DNA of 64,000 nt. It comes from Rhodosorus marinus (taxonomy: Eukaryota; Rhodophyta; Stylonematophyceae; Stylonematales; Stylonemataceae). Made by a program: the position numbers and the translations under genes. Of this stretch, positions 24,805-37,310 are shown piece by piece. The first letter of the stretch is position 1. Every line of letters starts with the position of its first letter. The notes under the pieces are model-generated. The model was not told the origin of the DNA. It ran no database searches and saw only the letters and a program-made list of their open reading frames with translations. Where the stretch lies: the NCBI GenBank assembly GCA_029953675.1, contig JAMWBK010000005.1:1736001-1800000 (forward strand), read 5' to 3'.

Positions 24805-27800
24805 ATGGTTATCGCATGTGAGAGGCCGCAGAGGAATTTGCAGAAGACGGACATGAGAGAGGTCTTCGGTGATAGTGATCTGGACTCGGATGATCCGGAT
24901 GAAGAGGGGTCTGACGATGAGGAGGTTAATGAGGACGGGAGGAAGGGAAGATCGATGGATAAGGTGCTCGGACGGGTGGGAAAGAGACGTAGGAACCACC
25001 TAAGACCTCCCTCATCTGACGAATCAGACTCTGACCTGGACTCGGGTGATCCGTCTGAGAAAGGAACAGCGGATGCCGGTGGTGAAGGCAATACCAGGGA
25101 AGACAATGATGGTGAGCAGGAGCAAGAGTCTTACGGTCGGGTCACAACTAGAGCCGCATGGAATCAATCCAACCGAAAACCTGTCAAGCGGAAGGCGGCT
25201 TCAGACACGCGTTCCGAGAAGCAGGCTAAACGACGTCCGAAAGCGGTCAACGGAGGGCTCAAGAGCAAAAAGACGCAAGCGAGCAAGGGCAGGTCCAAGG
25301 ACAGCGACAGCGCAATCGACAGCAAGAAGCGTGGGCCTTCCCGCACGACAAAGTCGAGGAGCGCTTATTCTTCAGATCAATCGGAATCAGAGGTGGAAGA
25401 ATTAGAACAGTCCGAAACCGGGCAAGAGGATGACGAGTCCAGTGAAGAGAGCGATTCGGACAGGGCTGTGGAGAAAATTCTAGCCCAGCGAGTGAAGGTG
25501 GAAAAGGATGCCGGAGATGAAAGTGGGGACATGACCAAGGAGTCCTTAAATGATGAGACTCCAAAGAAGAAGCGCGAAAGCGCTGGGAACGTGCGGGAGT
25601 ATGAGTACCTCGTAAAGTGGAAGAAGATGTCGTACATTCACGCCGAGTGGGTTCCGAAATCCGTGATTTTGGACCAGGCCCAGGGAAAAGTTCGTCTACA
25701 AAGATTCGAAAGGAAGGAAGCGGAGAGGCTCGCTCTGAAGGAAAACAGTGATGATGAGCAAGAGGAGGAACCTATCCCGGAGGAGTTCTGCATTGTGGAC
25801 AGGGTCCTTGCAATGAGGATGAACCAGTCCAAGAGAAAGAAGCAGTACCTGATCAAGTGGCGTGCTCTCCAGTACTCGGAGTCCACATGGGAATACGAAG
25901 ATGATGTGAAGGACGATGAGAAAATTGCACAGTTCCAGCAGAGAAACGAGCAGCCAAAAGCGGATCAGCTGATCAAGGGTGGTTTGAAGAGGGAAAGAAT
26001 GAAGTTCACAACTCAGCCCAACCCGAAGCTAAAGAGTGGGGGAGAACTGCGCGAGTATCAGCTTGAAGGTTACAACTGGCTGATAAGCTGCTGGTGTAGG
26101 CACCAAGGAAGCATCTTGGCAGATGAAATGGGCCTGGGCAAGACTATTCAGTCCGTTTCGTTCTGTCACTATCTCTTCAACCACCAAAAGCAGAGAGGAC
26201 CTTTTCTGATTGTTGCACCCCTGTCGACGTTGGGCCACTGGCAGAGGGAGTTCGAAACCTGGACTTGGATGAACGTGATCGTTTACCACGGAAATGTAGA
26301 GAGCCGTGAAATTATTCACAGGCACGAGTGGACGTACCCACGCCAGACGAACAAGAAGGGTCCGCCTTACAAATGGCATGCGCTGATCACGACGTATGAG
26401 ACGATCCTGCAGGAGGCTTCAAGGCTGCGCAGTATCAAATGGAACAGCATTGTTGTAGACGAAGCTCACCGACTCAAGAATCGAAGCTCCAGACTGATTG
26501 AAGAGCTCAGATGCTTCAACAGTCAGCATCGCATCCTGCTAACTGGAACACCGATCCAAAACACGTCATTGGAGGTTTGGTCCCTCCTCAACTTCCTGGA
26601 CCCTGAGAAGTTCAGCGATGAGTCTGAATTCGCCGAAAAGTTTGGGGATGTGAAAGATTCAGATACCGTTCAAACCCTGAAGGAGACGCTTCGGCCCTAT
26701 ATGCTGCGACGTTTGAAGGAGGACGTGGAAAAATCCATTCCGCCAAAGGAAGAAACGATAGTATCTGTGGAACTGACTCGGGTGCAGAAAAAGTGGTACA
26801 GGGGTCTGCTCGAGCAGAATTTTGCATTCTTGGAGAAATCGTCAGTGAAGTCGTCCAATGTTGGCAATCTCCGGAACATCGTAATGGAACTCCGAAAGTG
26901 CTGCAACCATCCTTTCCTGATCAAGGGCGTTGAGCAAATCGAGCTAGATGGAATTGCTTCCGAGGACGATGATGAAACAATCCGCAAGTTGATTGAGGCG
27001 TCGGGAAAACTGGTCCTCGTAGATAAACTTCTACCAAGGCTCAAGGAGGAAGGCCACAAGGTGCTTATTTTCTCCCAGATGATTCGAGTGCTGGACATTA
27101 TCGAGGACTACCTTATCGCTCGTCGATGGGGGTATGAGCGTATTGACGGGCATGTGCGGGGCAACGATAGACAACAGGCCATCGATCGATTCAGCAAACC
27201 TGATTCGGAGAAATTCGTCTTCCTTTTATGCACACGGGCCGGTGGGCAGGGCATCAATCTCACGGTTGCGGATACCGTGATCATCTATGACTCGGACTGG
27301 AACCCACAGAATGACGTTCAGGCGCAGGCTAGATGTCACCGAATAGGTCAGAAGAAGGATGTGAAGATATACAGACTTATCACGAGAGGTACTTATGAAA
27401 TGGAAATGTTCGACAAAGCAAGCAAGAAGCTCGGGCTCGATCAGGCCGTGCTGCAGAACATGGGAATAGACAACAAAGAATCATCGAACGCTGGTGGTGC
27501 GGCAGCCGGGAGCAACGGAATCTTGAACGACATGAAGCGAGATGAGGTAGATTCGTTACTTCGAAAAGGAGCCTATGACGTCTTTAACGAGGACGATTCG
27601 CAAGCCGATGCGTTTACGGCCGAAGACATCAATCAAATCCTCGAGAGAAGAACCACGCTTGTAAGGACCGCTGCCGAGCCAGCCGGACCCTCAGCATTCT
27701 CGAAGGCTACTTTCACGGTTGAAGAAGGACCAAAAGATCAGAATGTTGATGTGAATGACCCAGACTTTTGGAGGAAGATCATGCCCGAAGGGCAGTTGGC

Positions 27801-30800
27801 TCCCGATCCGAACATTCAGTTCGAGCCCAGACGTAGACGACAGACTCAGCGCTACGTTCCGTTGGAGGAGAATAGCAGCGGTGACGAGGTTGACAACGAG
27901 TCAGCAGACGACGTCATCAGCGGTGTGTCCCCCAGCGGCAAGCCTCTATGGAACAAGGATGAGCGGAAGAGATTGTACAAGGGAGTCATGAGCTTCGGCT
28001 GGGGGAGATGGGGAGAAATTGCGTCCTCTTCGGAGCTGGATTCGAAGCGAAGCATGGACGAATGCGCTCTCGTCTGTCGGAACATGCTGCGTATCGTAAC
28101 GCAAAACTATGCAAGCGAAGAGAGTGACTATGACAGTAATTCTGGTAAGAGCACTGTTGTCGACCGTTTTCCGGTTCTTCGGTTTGCCTTGGGGGCACAC
28201 CGCACCATTATTGATTCCGCAGAGTTACCCGAGGACGAGGCGGAAGATGAGGTTGAAGCAATGGAAGAGGATGGCGGGGCTTTGGACACGCCCTGGTTGT
28301 TGGTGTCGAAAGGGCAGTACAAGGAAGGACCGGAGCTCGTGGAACCTTTGTTTGTTGAGCCAGCACTGGAAACGAACGAGTTCGGTAGTTTTCTTTCGCG
28401 GAATGCTGTTCACATATTTGATCGACTGGATCTGCTTGCAAATTTGCAGATGCTGGAAGCGGCCGGAGAACTTGAACCGGACAAGCCCGTAGCTGTCGTT
28501 GGTTCTAGTGGGAACCAAGCACTAGGAGACTGGTGGGACGAGGCTTTTGATCGTGATCTCCTCAAGGGTACTTTGAAGCACGGGTACGGCAACTACCTTC
28601 CGATGCGCCTCGACGCTTCGTTGATCTTCCTCGCAAAAACTGAGCCAGTAGCTGATGATGAAGTTGCGGAAGACGACGAGGAGGAGGACGATGATGAGGA
28701 AGAGGACGATGCTAATGACGCGAAGAACGGACCAGACGTGAACCAATCGCAGAATGCGGCTGATGGAAGCGAAGGCGAGGCACACTCTGGCGACGTAACC
28801 AAGAAATCGGAGAGTACCGATGACAATCACGGAAAACAGCGAAACGAATCGAAAGCCTTTGCTCAGCTGTCCACTGAGGAACTGGCCGCTAGGGAGTGGC
28901 CGTCGGTGCACAAATTGAACAGCCGCGTGAAGAAGCTTATTCGTGCTTATAGTCGCCAGCGAAAGAAGCTTCAGAAGAAGCTTTTGGCTGAACAGGAAAA
29001 CGAAAGGTTGAAGCAGCAGAGAGAACAGCAGCGTTTGGCCAAACTAGAAGAACAGCGGACTATGCGCGAGCGAAAACAGTATCTCCTAAGCATTACGTGG
29101 ACGAAGAGGGAGAAACATGATTTTGCTCGCTTTTACTCGTTTGTTGGCGGGGCACCTCTTGATGAGAACGGCAAGGAGGACTGGCAATCGGTCATCACGA
29201 AAGCTAAGTTAGCCAGAAAGACACCGCAAACACTGGCGGACTATGCACTGGAATACTATCGCATGTGCATCCAAGCTTGCGACGGAACCCTTCCCAGGAT
29301 GTATACGGATCCAAGCCTCCCGAAAGAGCAAAACGGCACGAATCAGCCCGAGTATTCGAACGTTCAGCTCGAGGAAGCGAAAGTGACACAATGGAGCTCC
29401 AAGCGTTTTCTGGAACGCTACGAGCTGTTGAAGGCCCTGCGTGCGCTGGATCTGAAATCGAGCAGGGTGAAAGAGAACGTGTCGAACTTTGCCCGTCCAC
29501 CAAGCCGGGACTCACTGCCGGATTGGTGGTCCACAGGTAGTCACGGCTGTGACTGGGAACTTCTCACCACTGTCGCTAAGGATGGATTCGACCTGGGCAG
29601 CATTGCCGGGGAGAGCGAGATGTTCAAGAAGCTCATCTCAGAGACGCTGCAAGTGACAGAGAGACAACCAGAGAAGGGCGACAGCGGCCAGAACGCGGAC
29701 GGACTAGAAAGTATAGAGGGAAGCGAGAATTCGAAAAGCGGTCCGGTGGTAGTCGATGGAAACGAGAACGCTGACAGCGCCGAGAAGAAAACGGACGCAA
29801 GCGGAAAGCCAGATTACTGTGTTGGACATATTCAAGCCGCGTTTCCAAAGGACAGAACCGTAATCAATCGGGTTGTCCACCTTCTTGAGGTTGCTCACGG
29901 TCGGGTGAATCTTGGGGCCGCGCAAGAATTTGCCGGGTCAATTCCCATATTACCAAGAGCCCAAGTCATCCCTGGGGTCGTTGCCGTTCGCAAAAGAAAG
30001 CAGAATTTCTCCAAAGACCTCAAACGAGTTGGCAAGTTGCTGTCTGGTTCAATTGAGAGGTCATTTGAAGTCATTAATGACAAGAGGTGCGTGCGGGCTC
30101 ACTCAATCGCCATTGGATAGTCCGTCTCTGGATCCCGTTCGATCTCTTTAGCGGGTTGACTCATAAGTTTGTTTTTTCTCCTCAAGCGTAGGCTGAGCCG
30201 CAACTTACTCTGCGTATTGAAAAAGTATAAGAGGCTGAAGCCTGTGTCACCGCAAAAGCTAGCTCTGCCGGACTGGAGCAACGGGGATGAAGCTTTCCAA
30301 AGTTTCTATGCAGGCTACCAAGGAACAACCCCTATACCAAGCGGTCATCAAGTCCCGCAGCTTGCTGGGCCGTTGAAACCTAAGCCTGAAGCACCAGTGC
30401 AAGTTTCCCGGCAAGCGAAGATTTCCCAGCTGGGCAAGCTTGTTTATGATGAGAACGGGGAAGTCGTCTTTCCCATCAAGCTGGGGACTTTGCACGTTGA
30501 CGACCTTGGGAGAATAGAGCCCCTCCGGAAGGGTTTCCACTCAGAAAGCCTGCTCTTCCCCATAGGCTATAAGTCAAAGAGGCTTTATGCATCAGTCGTA
30601 AGGCGTGCCACGTGCTGAGGTCGCGATCTCGTTCAGAAGTTGTATCCGCTAACTCCATTTCCGTTTCTCCTGTTTCCAGAAAAATGCGAATTCCCATTGC
30701 GATTACGTTTCGGAGGTTCTTGACGGAGAGGAAGGCCCAGTTTTTAAGGTCACTTGTATGGATCTTCCGGACGAACCCTTCATATCGAAATCTTCTTCTA

Positions 30801-31082
30801 GCGGTGAGTCTACCACTTTTGTGTACGGCAGTGCTCCGGCTTGCTTGGTTAATGATACTGATCCTGGCCCACGATCAACGTGTTTTCTTATGCTCAGATT
30901 GCTGGATAAGGGTGATTCGTGCTATTAGGAGTCGTAGCGACGAGAGCAAGGGACTGAATCCGTCAATATCAGGACCAGAGTATTTTGGGCTCTCGCACCC
31001 GGCAATACAGGAACTGCTCCAGGAGCTACCGGGAGCAGAACAATGCGGGAAGTATATTAAGAAATTGTTCGTGAGAGCGTGA
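24805..31082 (+). CDS. CHD subfamily III chromatin remodeller fused to FYRN-FYRC
   Basis: ATP-dependent nucleosome remodeller of 1998 residues in four exons: 24805-30086, 30192-30597, 30680-30803 and 30898-31082. After an acidic and basic N-terminus come two chromodomains (about 217-300 and 328-375). The SNF2 ATPase follows, with DEMGLGKT near 440, DEAH near 552 and ARCHRIGQ near 843. The ATPase ends LKEDVEKSIPPKEET and LELRKCCNHP-like, the pattern of CHD6-9/Kismet. Three downstream WW/SANT-like segments near 1242 (GDWWDEAFDRDLLKGTLKHGY), 1430 and 1571 also fit subfamily III. Exons 2-4 then encode FYRN (FPIKLGTLHVDDLG, FPIGYKSKRLYASV) and FYRC (YFGLSHPAIQELLQELPGAEQC). Phases 2, 0 and 1 match at every junction, and exon 2 has no internal start. 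FYR domains are known in trithorax/KMT2, TBRG1 and plant JMJ proteins. Confidence 0.9.
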
Positions 31083-32559
31083 ATGCGCTCGGCAGTGGGT
31101 TTAGAGTCTGATCTGGTCAGACGATGAACAGGAGCCTCATGATAGGCTATAGCTAGTCAACCCCACTAGAGCCCTGCTTATCTCATCGTAGGAACAGTTC
31201 CGCATAGGAAAGCTGACACTTTTGAACATACAACACAGTTGGTGTCGGTAGTTGGGTAACATTTCACGATGTACACTAAATTAATCCTTTCCAATCACGT
31301 GTTTTCCCAGCTTTCAAAACCAATCCAAGATTGGCAAACAGCCTTGCAACCAGGAAACTATGAGTTCTGAAAGACCGAGAGTGGACTCTTCCAAGCGACT
31401 GAGGCTCATCTCCGTGCGGAGAAGGGGGGTTTCAGTCGGCCTGTGGACAACATCACCCTCGGGAGACTGTAATAAGTCCCATGAACGAGGTCCAATGTCG
31501 CGAGACCTTCCCCAAAGCAGGCTCGCTCTGCAGGCCCCCGAAAAATCAAGAAAGAGCAAACCACATCCTTCTGCCCAGAAGGGCGTCAGACAAGGTCCAG
31601 CACAATCTTAATCATTCTTTTGCTCAAACTTCAAAACAGAAGAAAAAGTACCTTCTATATCGACGTGATTCCAAGTGATCAGGTATCCAACGACACTCTA
31701 TCCAAGCCATTGTCCCAAGCCATTGTCCCTCAAAACGCTCACCTGTCCCATCCGCGAATCCGCCTCCCAAAATCAATCAATATCGCACTTCTCAATCTAT
31801 ATAATAATGATTGAATCTGAGATCAGGATCTCGAACCCTCGAAAATGGGTTGAAAACACAACTTTTTGCGATGGAGGGCCGCAGGGGACGGAGAGTGGGG
31901 AAGTTGGAGTCTTGATGGGAGGTTTCCTTTTCGGGACGAAAGAGACGTCAAAAATACCGCCTCTCAATTCTCTCTTTTTGTCAGATCTAGTTGGGTGCTT
32001 ACATTGGTTGTGCAGCGTCGTCCCCCCATCGTGTTTGTTTCTGAAAGGAGATGAACTGTGTCCGAATCCCGTTGAACACCGAGCAACACAAGAAAGGTTG
32101 CGATCAGTTTTGGCGTGGTGGCTGTGTTCTTGTTTATTTTTCTGGTCTTGTTCCCTCGTCACTTTTTATCTTGTTTTTCCTCCCGTTGAAGCGTCCTCTT
32201 TTCAGCGAAAGAGAGCATTTACATACACCCAGCTTTGTGGAGAGTTCCGAGAAGATTCCTTGCTCGATTGAAAGAGCCCGAAGAAAGGGCTCTCTTGGGA
32301 TCTCTTATCAGGTTTTCCTATCAGGTGGTCTTCTTCGCCGGCCTTCGAGTTCTTATTGGGACTGCTGGGCTCGCTGAGCAAGCGCCGAGAGGGTTTGGGA
32401 AGGTTGTGGTGACACTTTTAGCGGGTTGAAGAGCGGTTGGAGGACTACGAGAGCGTGGTAAAGCAAAGGATCTGCGAGGATGAGATTGGAATGATTTCGA
32501 TGTTGATGCGTTTGGGTGTCGATCTGCTTAGGAAGTTTGGGATTGCGGGAAACTGAGGA
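31083..32559. other. Intergenic region between CHD-FYR and CpcT-like genes
   Basis: Open frames at 31360-31611 and 31675-32271 (plus) have no domain and cross composition changes, so they are not called. The last ~160 bases are G/purine-rich on plus, like the leaders of other plus-strand genes here. Confidence 0.4.
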
Positions 32560-33793
32560 ATGGGTTTTGTCGGCCTCTTTGGTGGCCAGCTGGCAGGTGC
32601 TGCTGGGAAGGATAGAGTTTGTCGTTGGAAGGAAAGAGCGAGCAGGTTGAGCAGAGTAGAGATGACTACTGACGATGCGGAGCCAAACGAGAATGGGAAT
32701 GGTGGCGTGGGAAAGGACAAGGAGTCCTCATTCGTTGATGGGGTACTAAGGGATTCGGTGTTGGAGACTATATGGCAGTCTCAGGTGAAAGAGAAGAGAG
32801 CGGGAAGACCTGTAGAGAGCTCGCAGTACTCAATGCACGGCACCGTGAGGAGAATTGCACAGTATTTGAAGGCCAAGGAGTCGATGAACAAATTTATCAA
32901 ACTATTCGAAGGTGTGAATCGAGAGCGGGTTTTCGGCGTTGGAAAAGGCCAAGCTTTACAGCGCCTCATCTCCTTTCTGACTGAGAATCTTCGACTTTTT
33001 TCTTCAATAGGGGAATTTGACAACTACGAACAGGTCCTGGAAGAAAGAGAGAAAGGCATTGAACCGCGTGAGGGAGGCGGCCACGAGCACATTCATTGCC
33101 AACTTCAACTGATCAGTGATCCAACTCTTAACGACAACATCATTTTTGCAAAGTACTACTTCGATGGCAACCCGCGGGCAATTTTCAGATCCCGCATTTA
33201 CAAAGTGTGGCCTGTTCTGAATGAGGAGTCGAGAGAACTGAACATGAGAATCTTTCGACTCTATGAGGAGCTCGAACAGGAGCTCCGCAGCAAAAACTAT
33301 GACCCAACTCAAATCGAGTGGGGAGACGAGAGCGAACTCGTTGAGTTGTACGGTTGCAACGTCTATTGGGCTCAGGAGGAAGAGGAGAGCAGTGACTCTG
33401 TTTTCACGGGGTACATGAAAGAGGAGTGCTGTCAAGTGTTCTCACCGGTTGTCGGCGACTTCCTGCATATCTACGACGACCTTTTGTTGAATGACACGCA
33501 TCTCTCAGTCAACGATCGCGGATTTGACTCTGAGGTAAGTGTTTTACCCGTAGCGTGATACTGCTCCAATTGCGTTAAGCGTACAACCAAGCCTGCGACC
33601 AATATCCGACAACTGTTTTTTCGGCTAGGGTCAATTCGTCTACGGAAATAGGATAGGCTTGCCGTATGTGATGAGGCGGTTGACAGGAGAGGATGATGCC
33701 CTGTGGTGGACAGTAACTGGAGAAGAAGAGGCTAGAAAGGGAAAGGCCTTCAATACCAGCCTGAAGACATATGTGAGATCCTCCGACGCTTGA
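32560..33793 (+). CDS. CpcT/CpeT-like chromophore lyase family (CRUMPLED LEAF-like)
   Basis: Two exons, 32560-33534 and 33629-33793, joined in phase 0 by a GTAAGT donor and CTAG acceptor, giving 379 residues. Residues ~115-345 follow the layout of the CpcT/CpeT family: FDNYEQ, then an IFRSRIYKVWPV strand, a single-cysteine LYGCNVYW element, and the terminal SVNDRGFDSEGQFVYG box. Cyanobacterial members attach phycocyanobilin or phycoerythrobilin to phycobiliprotein beta subunits. The plant homologue CRL is an outer-envelope protein affecting plastid division. Which role applies here is not decidable. The first ~110 residues are polar and end in a basic segment, with no clear transit peptide; the start could also be the internal ATG at 32662. 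The RR/EQ-rich 'HEHIHCQ' insert is unusual. Confidence 0.78.
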
Positions 33794-34315
33794 GGTTGGA
33801 GTTCGCAGTGTTTTCAGCTGGCGTGCTTATCTGTCGACGGAGTATAGCTCCTACTGTAGCCAACATGATGGCATCTCGACTCGTGGGAAGGCATTGTACA
33901 TAGATGCTAGTGGTTTTTGGAATCTATTTCCCATGGGTTGTGTCAGCTGTCTTCGAGTTGAGGGGTTTTGCTCTTGGGCTTTATTGCCGAGATGTAAAGT
34001 CACCGATAAAATACTGGCCGAGCCGCATCTTAGGCCCTATCCAACTCCCCATAGGAATATGGGGAAAAGTAGCCAAAGAATCGCCTTGCCTCCGTCGCTC
34101 AGCCGCCTCTCCACGCGTACGGGGTCTCCTTTAGGAGTGTAAAAAATATGGATGTTGACCAAAGTTGACCTCGATCTGCACTAGGAAGCTGGTAGCCAAG
34201 CGCTGGATGCAGCCCGATAGCCAGGTCACACTTCTGGTCGGCAGGCTCCCGGCGAAAGGACAAAACGAGCAATAGCCCGTAGCCTTTGTCGAAAGCTGTT
34301 GTCATCTCCAAGCTT
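33794..34315. other. Convergent intergenic region
   Basis: Lies between the 3' ends of the CpcT-like gene (plus) and OST48 (minus). It holds only short frames (33894-34142) without features. Probably 3' UTRs of both genes. Confidence 0.5.
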
Positions 34316-36152
34316 TTATTCCGCTTTAACTGTCTTCGAGGCTGCTGCCTTAACTGCTTTCGCTTTAGGCTCCTTGGAGTACAGGTACGCAACGGCGAAT
34401 ACGAATACACCAACCAGGTTAAGGACCGCCGATAGATAATAAGGATACGCTCTCAAGATGAACCTGGGATACTCGTTGTGCCAGAACGGTCGAATGCTCA
34501 TCTGCAAAATGGTTACAATAAGAAACGAAAAACAGTCTTGCACCGTAAGAAACGGATCTCCCAAACGGCTTAAGGACTCAAGCCAGCATGGCCCAGAACA
34601 GCGCGCTACGAGCTTTTCGTAAATATGTGAACCCACCGTTTCATACATGCTAATCGGAGTATAGCCCTGTCGGAAGTGGTTAATTTCGAGCTTGAAGACT
34701 CCATAATGGTCTGGCACTGGAACGTCAGCTTCGAAACTGCCGTTTCCTTGAGGCACTAGTCGAACTCTGGCGTACGGATCCATTGAAGTGAATTCAATCT
34801 GCACGTCATCACTTGCAAACGGTTCCCATTGCTGCTGCTTGTAGTACCACTCCATAATGTTCACCTTAACCACCTGGGCGCGAACCACAACAATTTTTCT
34901 TCAGTATCAAACAGTCCAGCAGACGGAAAACAGGACTGATATCCGTGCCTGGAGACTCACAAGGTCGTCTTTAACTCGATACGTCGCCTTTTGATCTTCC
35001 TCGCCAACCCTGTGCCATCGAATCTTATCAGCTCGCAGCAGTCCCTTGCTTCCCAAAGTCCACGTCAGCAGGCTGAGAACGAAGCGTCTATGGTCACCTC
35101 CAGCTGAATCCATCATCTCGTTTTGAAACATTTCTATGGACCCAGCGTACACTGCACGGGATTGTTTCCTGGAAGATAAGTAGAGAGGCATAACACCGCT
35201 TAGAGAACTTCATCAATACGCCCACAGGCTTGTCCAAACTTATGAAAAGGAGGCTTTTCCTGCCGATGACGACGTTCAACGAGTACCTCGTCTGCACTGC
35301 TGCTGCGAGTACACAGTCTGTTCCAGTGACGAGGGGTGGGGTGACCACATCATCGGAGGGTTTATACGAGAAAGAAGTTTCCGATCCCCAGAGGAGCTTT
35401 TCCACTAGTTCGTTATCTTCGACAAGGGCTGCTCCAACACCTCGGAAGCTGATCCCGGAGAGTTCAGCGCCGTCTGTCAGCGGTGAGCTTATCGAGTGCC
35501 CTCCACTGATGACCGCTGTGTGATCGCCTTTGTCCAAATCCTTGTGGAAACTTCCGTGATCGATCACGTACGATCGTTTACGGTCGAGCTCGACACCGAA
35601 GGATAAAGCGATCTGTAGAAATGCGGATTAAGAGGCCTCAGCAAGCAGGATTTCCCATGATCCATATACCCAAAACCGTTTTCACTTACCTTTTTCATGA
35701 AATCCGAGTAGACAGGATCCATCCCCAACAAAATGCTGTTCCCTTGCATAAGGAAGTCATCGAGCCCCTCTATCGGCATACCACGTCCTAAACTTCTTGC
35801 CTTCGGAGCGAGAAGAATGATCGAGTCATACATGAACGAAACACCATCATACATAACCAACGTGTCTTCAGTTTCTTCCTTCACTGTAACCTGAAATCCG
35901 TCCTCTGCCAAAGAGACCACGAATCCCGATGTCAACACTCCGCAAAAACGTGTTCCGATCTCAACACAGAGAAAACAAAGAGCACTACTCACCTTGAAGG
36001 TACTTCAAAATCGTCGAATAATTCTCTTGATTGCTCAGATCATCTATTATCATCAGCACTCGTCTTCCGCCCAGTTCACCCTCAACTTCTACGGATCCAA
36101 CCCAAAAAATCAGCAGCAGCAGCGCAAATATCGAACGTTTACGCCAATCCAT
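34316..36152 (-). CDS. DDOST: Oligosaccharyltransferase 48-kDa subunit (OST48/DDOST/WBP1)
   Basis: ER membrane subunit of the complex that transfers glycans to asparagines of nascent proteins. Six exons: 36152-35993, 35904-35690, 35612-35287, 35168-34961, 34873-34637 and 34501-34316, giving 443 residues (family about 430-460). A signal peptide (residues ~1-22) precedes RRVLMIIDDL. Later landmarks are RSYVIDHGSF, LSGISFRGVG, AAAVQTRKQSRAVYAGS, WHRVGE and VQIEFTSMDPYAR with YGVFKLEINHFRQGYT. One C-terminal membrane helix follows IRPFWHNEYPRF. All junctions are phase-consistent. The QTR-KQSR joint only appears when the GTACTC donor at 35286 is used. The last intron (34502-34636, GTGGGT to GCAG) is 135 nt with no stop, so an unspliced form would also translate with 45 extra residues; alignment favours splicing. 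Confidence 0.92.
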
Positions 36153-37310
36153 ATCGGCGAAAAAATGAATCCTCCCTCCCTTTACAACAAAATCAAGGAA
36201 TCTTCTTCAAAACTCTGACATTTCTCAGCACCTTTCCCCGTTCGAATACCAAACCAATGGTCTTGAAATCGTACCAACTGATCCCCGTCACCGACCCCTT
36301 TCTTTTCTAACCCGAAAACCATGAGAGGATAGCTTCCTCATCACTATTCCGGGCTGATTTGCCTGATCTTGGAATTCTGATCTTTCTCAAGCGGCGAGTC
36401 GGCAACTGCGATAATCAGATGTTGTGTTCAGCACAAGTTTTTGAGGAGCAGGTCGATTGCCAACAGGTCCCCAGTCCAGCTTGTACTTGTCATCGACAGT
36501 CCAGCCTCCAAAGCGCGGATAGGCACAAGTGGAGCCCACATTCCTCCTTGGGTTTCCGTTTTTTTTGTTTCGGGTTTGGGTTTTCTCAAAGGCGGATCAG
36601 CTTGGACTGAAAAATTAGGTTTTATGGCCTGGACCGGACTTCGAGAAACAGATCGAGCGTCAATAAGTCACCAGCCCCCGCTTGCGCGAATAAAAAACGT
36701 TCATGACGATGTCAGGCGGACATCACGACCGGCCACCTTCCTCCCTCATCAGCGGATTTCTTTGACTTTGGAAGAGCTGGGAGTTTCTATTTGGTCAGGT
36801 GACACCATTTTTGAGAATAGATCTAGTCTTAAGAACTCCCCACCACCGCGGTGAAGGACATGATCACCGCCATTGTGGTCTGAACGTCGTTCTCATGAAT
36901 CCCAATATTTCTAAATGTACCTTTATTTAGAAAATAAAGACTAAACAGCCGTAAATAAAGTAGATCAATATTATTATTTATTTATTTCAGTACATTTCTA
37001 TATTGAATTATTGACCTAAAACAAGTAGTGTGCAATTATCTCCAAATAAACCTTTATTAAGAAAATATTGCTCAATAATACAATTATGGTCCACGGCTAA
37101 ATATTGATTTATAGATTAATAAAAGAGTTCATGTCTAAATTTACCTTTATTTGGTAAAATATGATGATTTCTGAGCTAGACCGGATATCTGTCTATTTTT
37201 CATTTTTTTTCATGGCGGATAGGGATCTTGCTTAGTAGACAATAAATTAGATTACGTTAAAAACAATTGTATTATTTATAAAAAGTTGTTTTGTACCGAT
37301 GAATGCGTAA
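36153..37310. other. Intergenic region, pyrimidine-rich then AT-rich
   Basis: 36153-36330 is C/T-rich on plus, consistent with the leader of OST48 on the minus strand. 36359-36854 has plus-strand frames up to 137 codons without domains. 36890-37310 is strongly AT-rich and contains the short degenerate repeat listed separately. Confidence 0.45.
36912..37162. repeat. Three degenerate copies of an AT-rich motif
   Basis: A motif close to TAAATNTACCTTTATTTRGAAAATA occurs near 36912-36936, 37044-37067 and 37136-37160, all on plus. Copies differ at several positions and are spaced about 132 and 92 bases. The function is unknown; it may be remnants of a small element or chance similarity in AT-rich DNA. 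Confidence 0.5.

Noticed and set aside
27852-29515. Antisense open frames inside the CHD coding exon
   Set aside because: Shadows of a strongly conserved coding sequence on the plus strand.
31675-32271. 198-codon plus-strand frame before the CpcT-like gene
   Set aside because: Crosses composition changes and lacks a domain; likely a chance open frame.
36441-36854. 137-codon plus-strand frame upstream of OST48
   Set aside because: No domain, and it lies in the presumed promoter region of a minus-strand gene.
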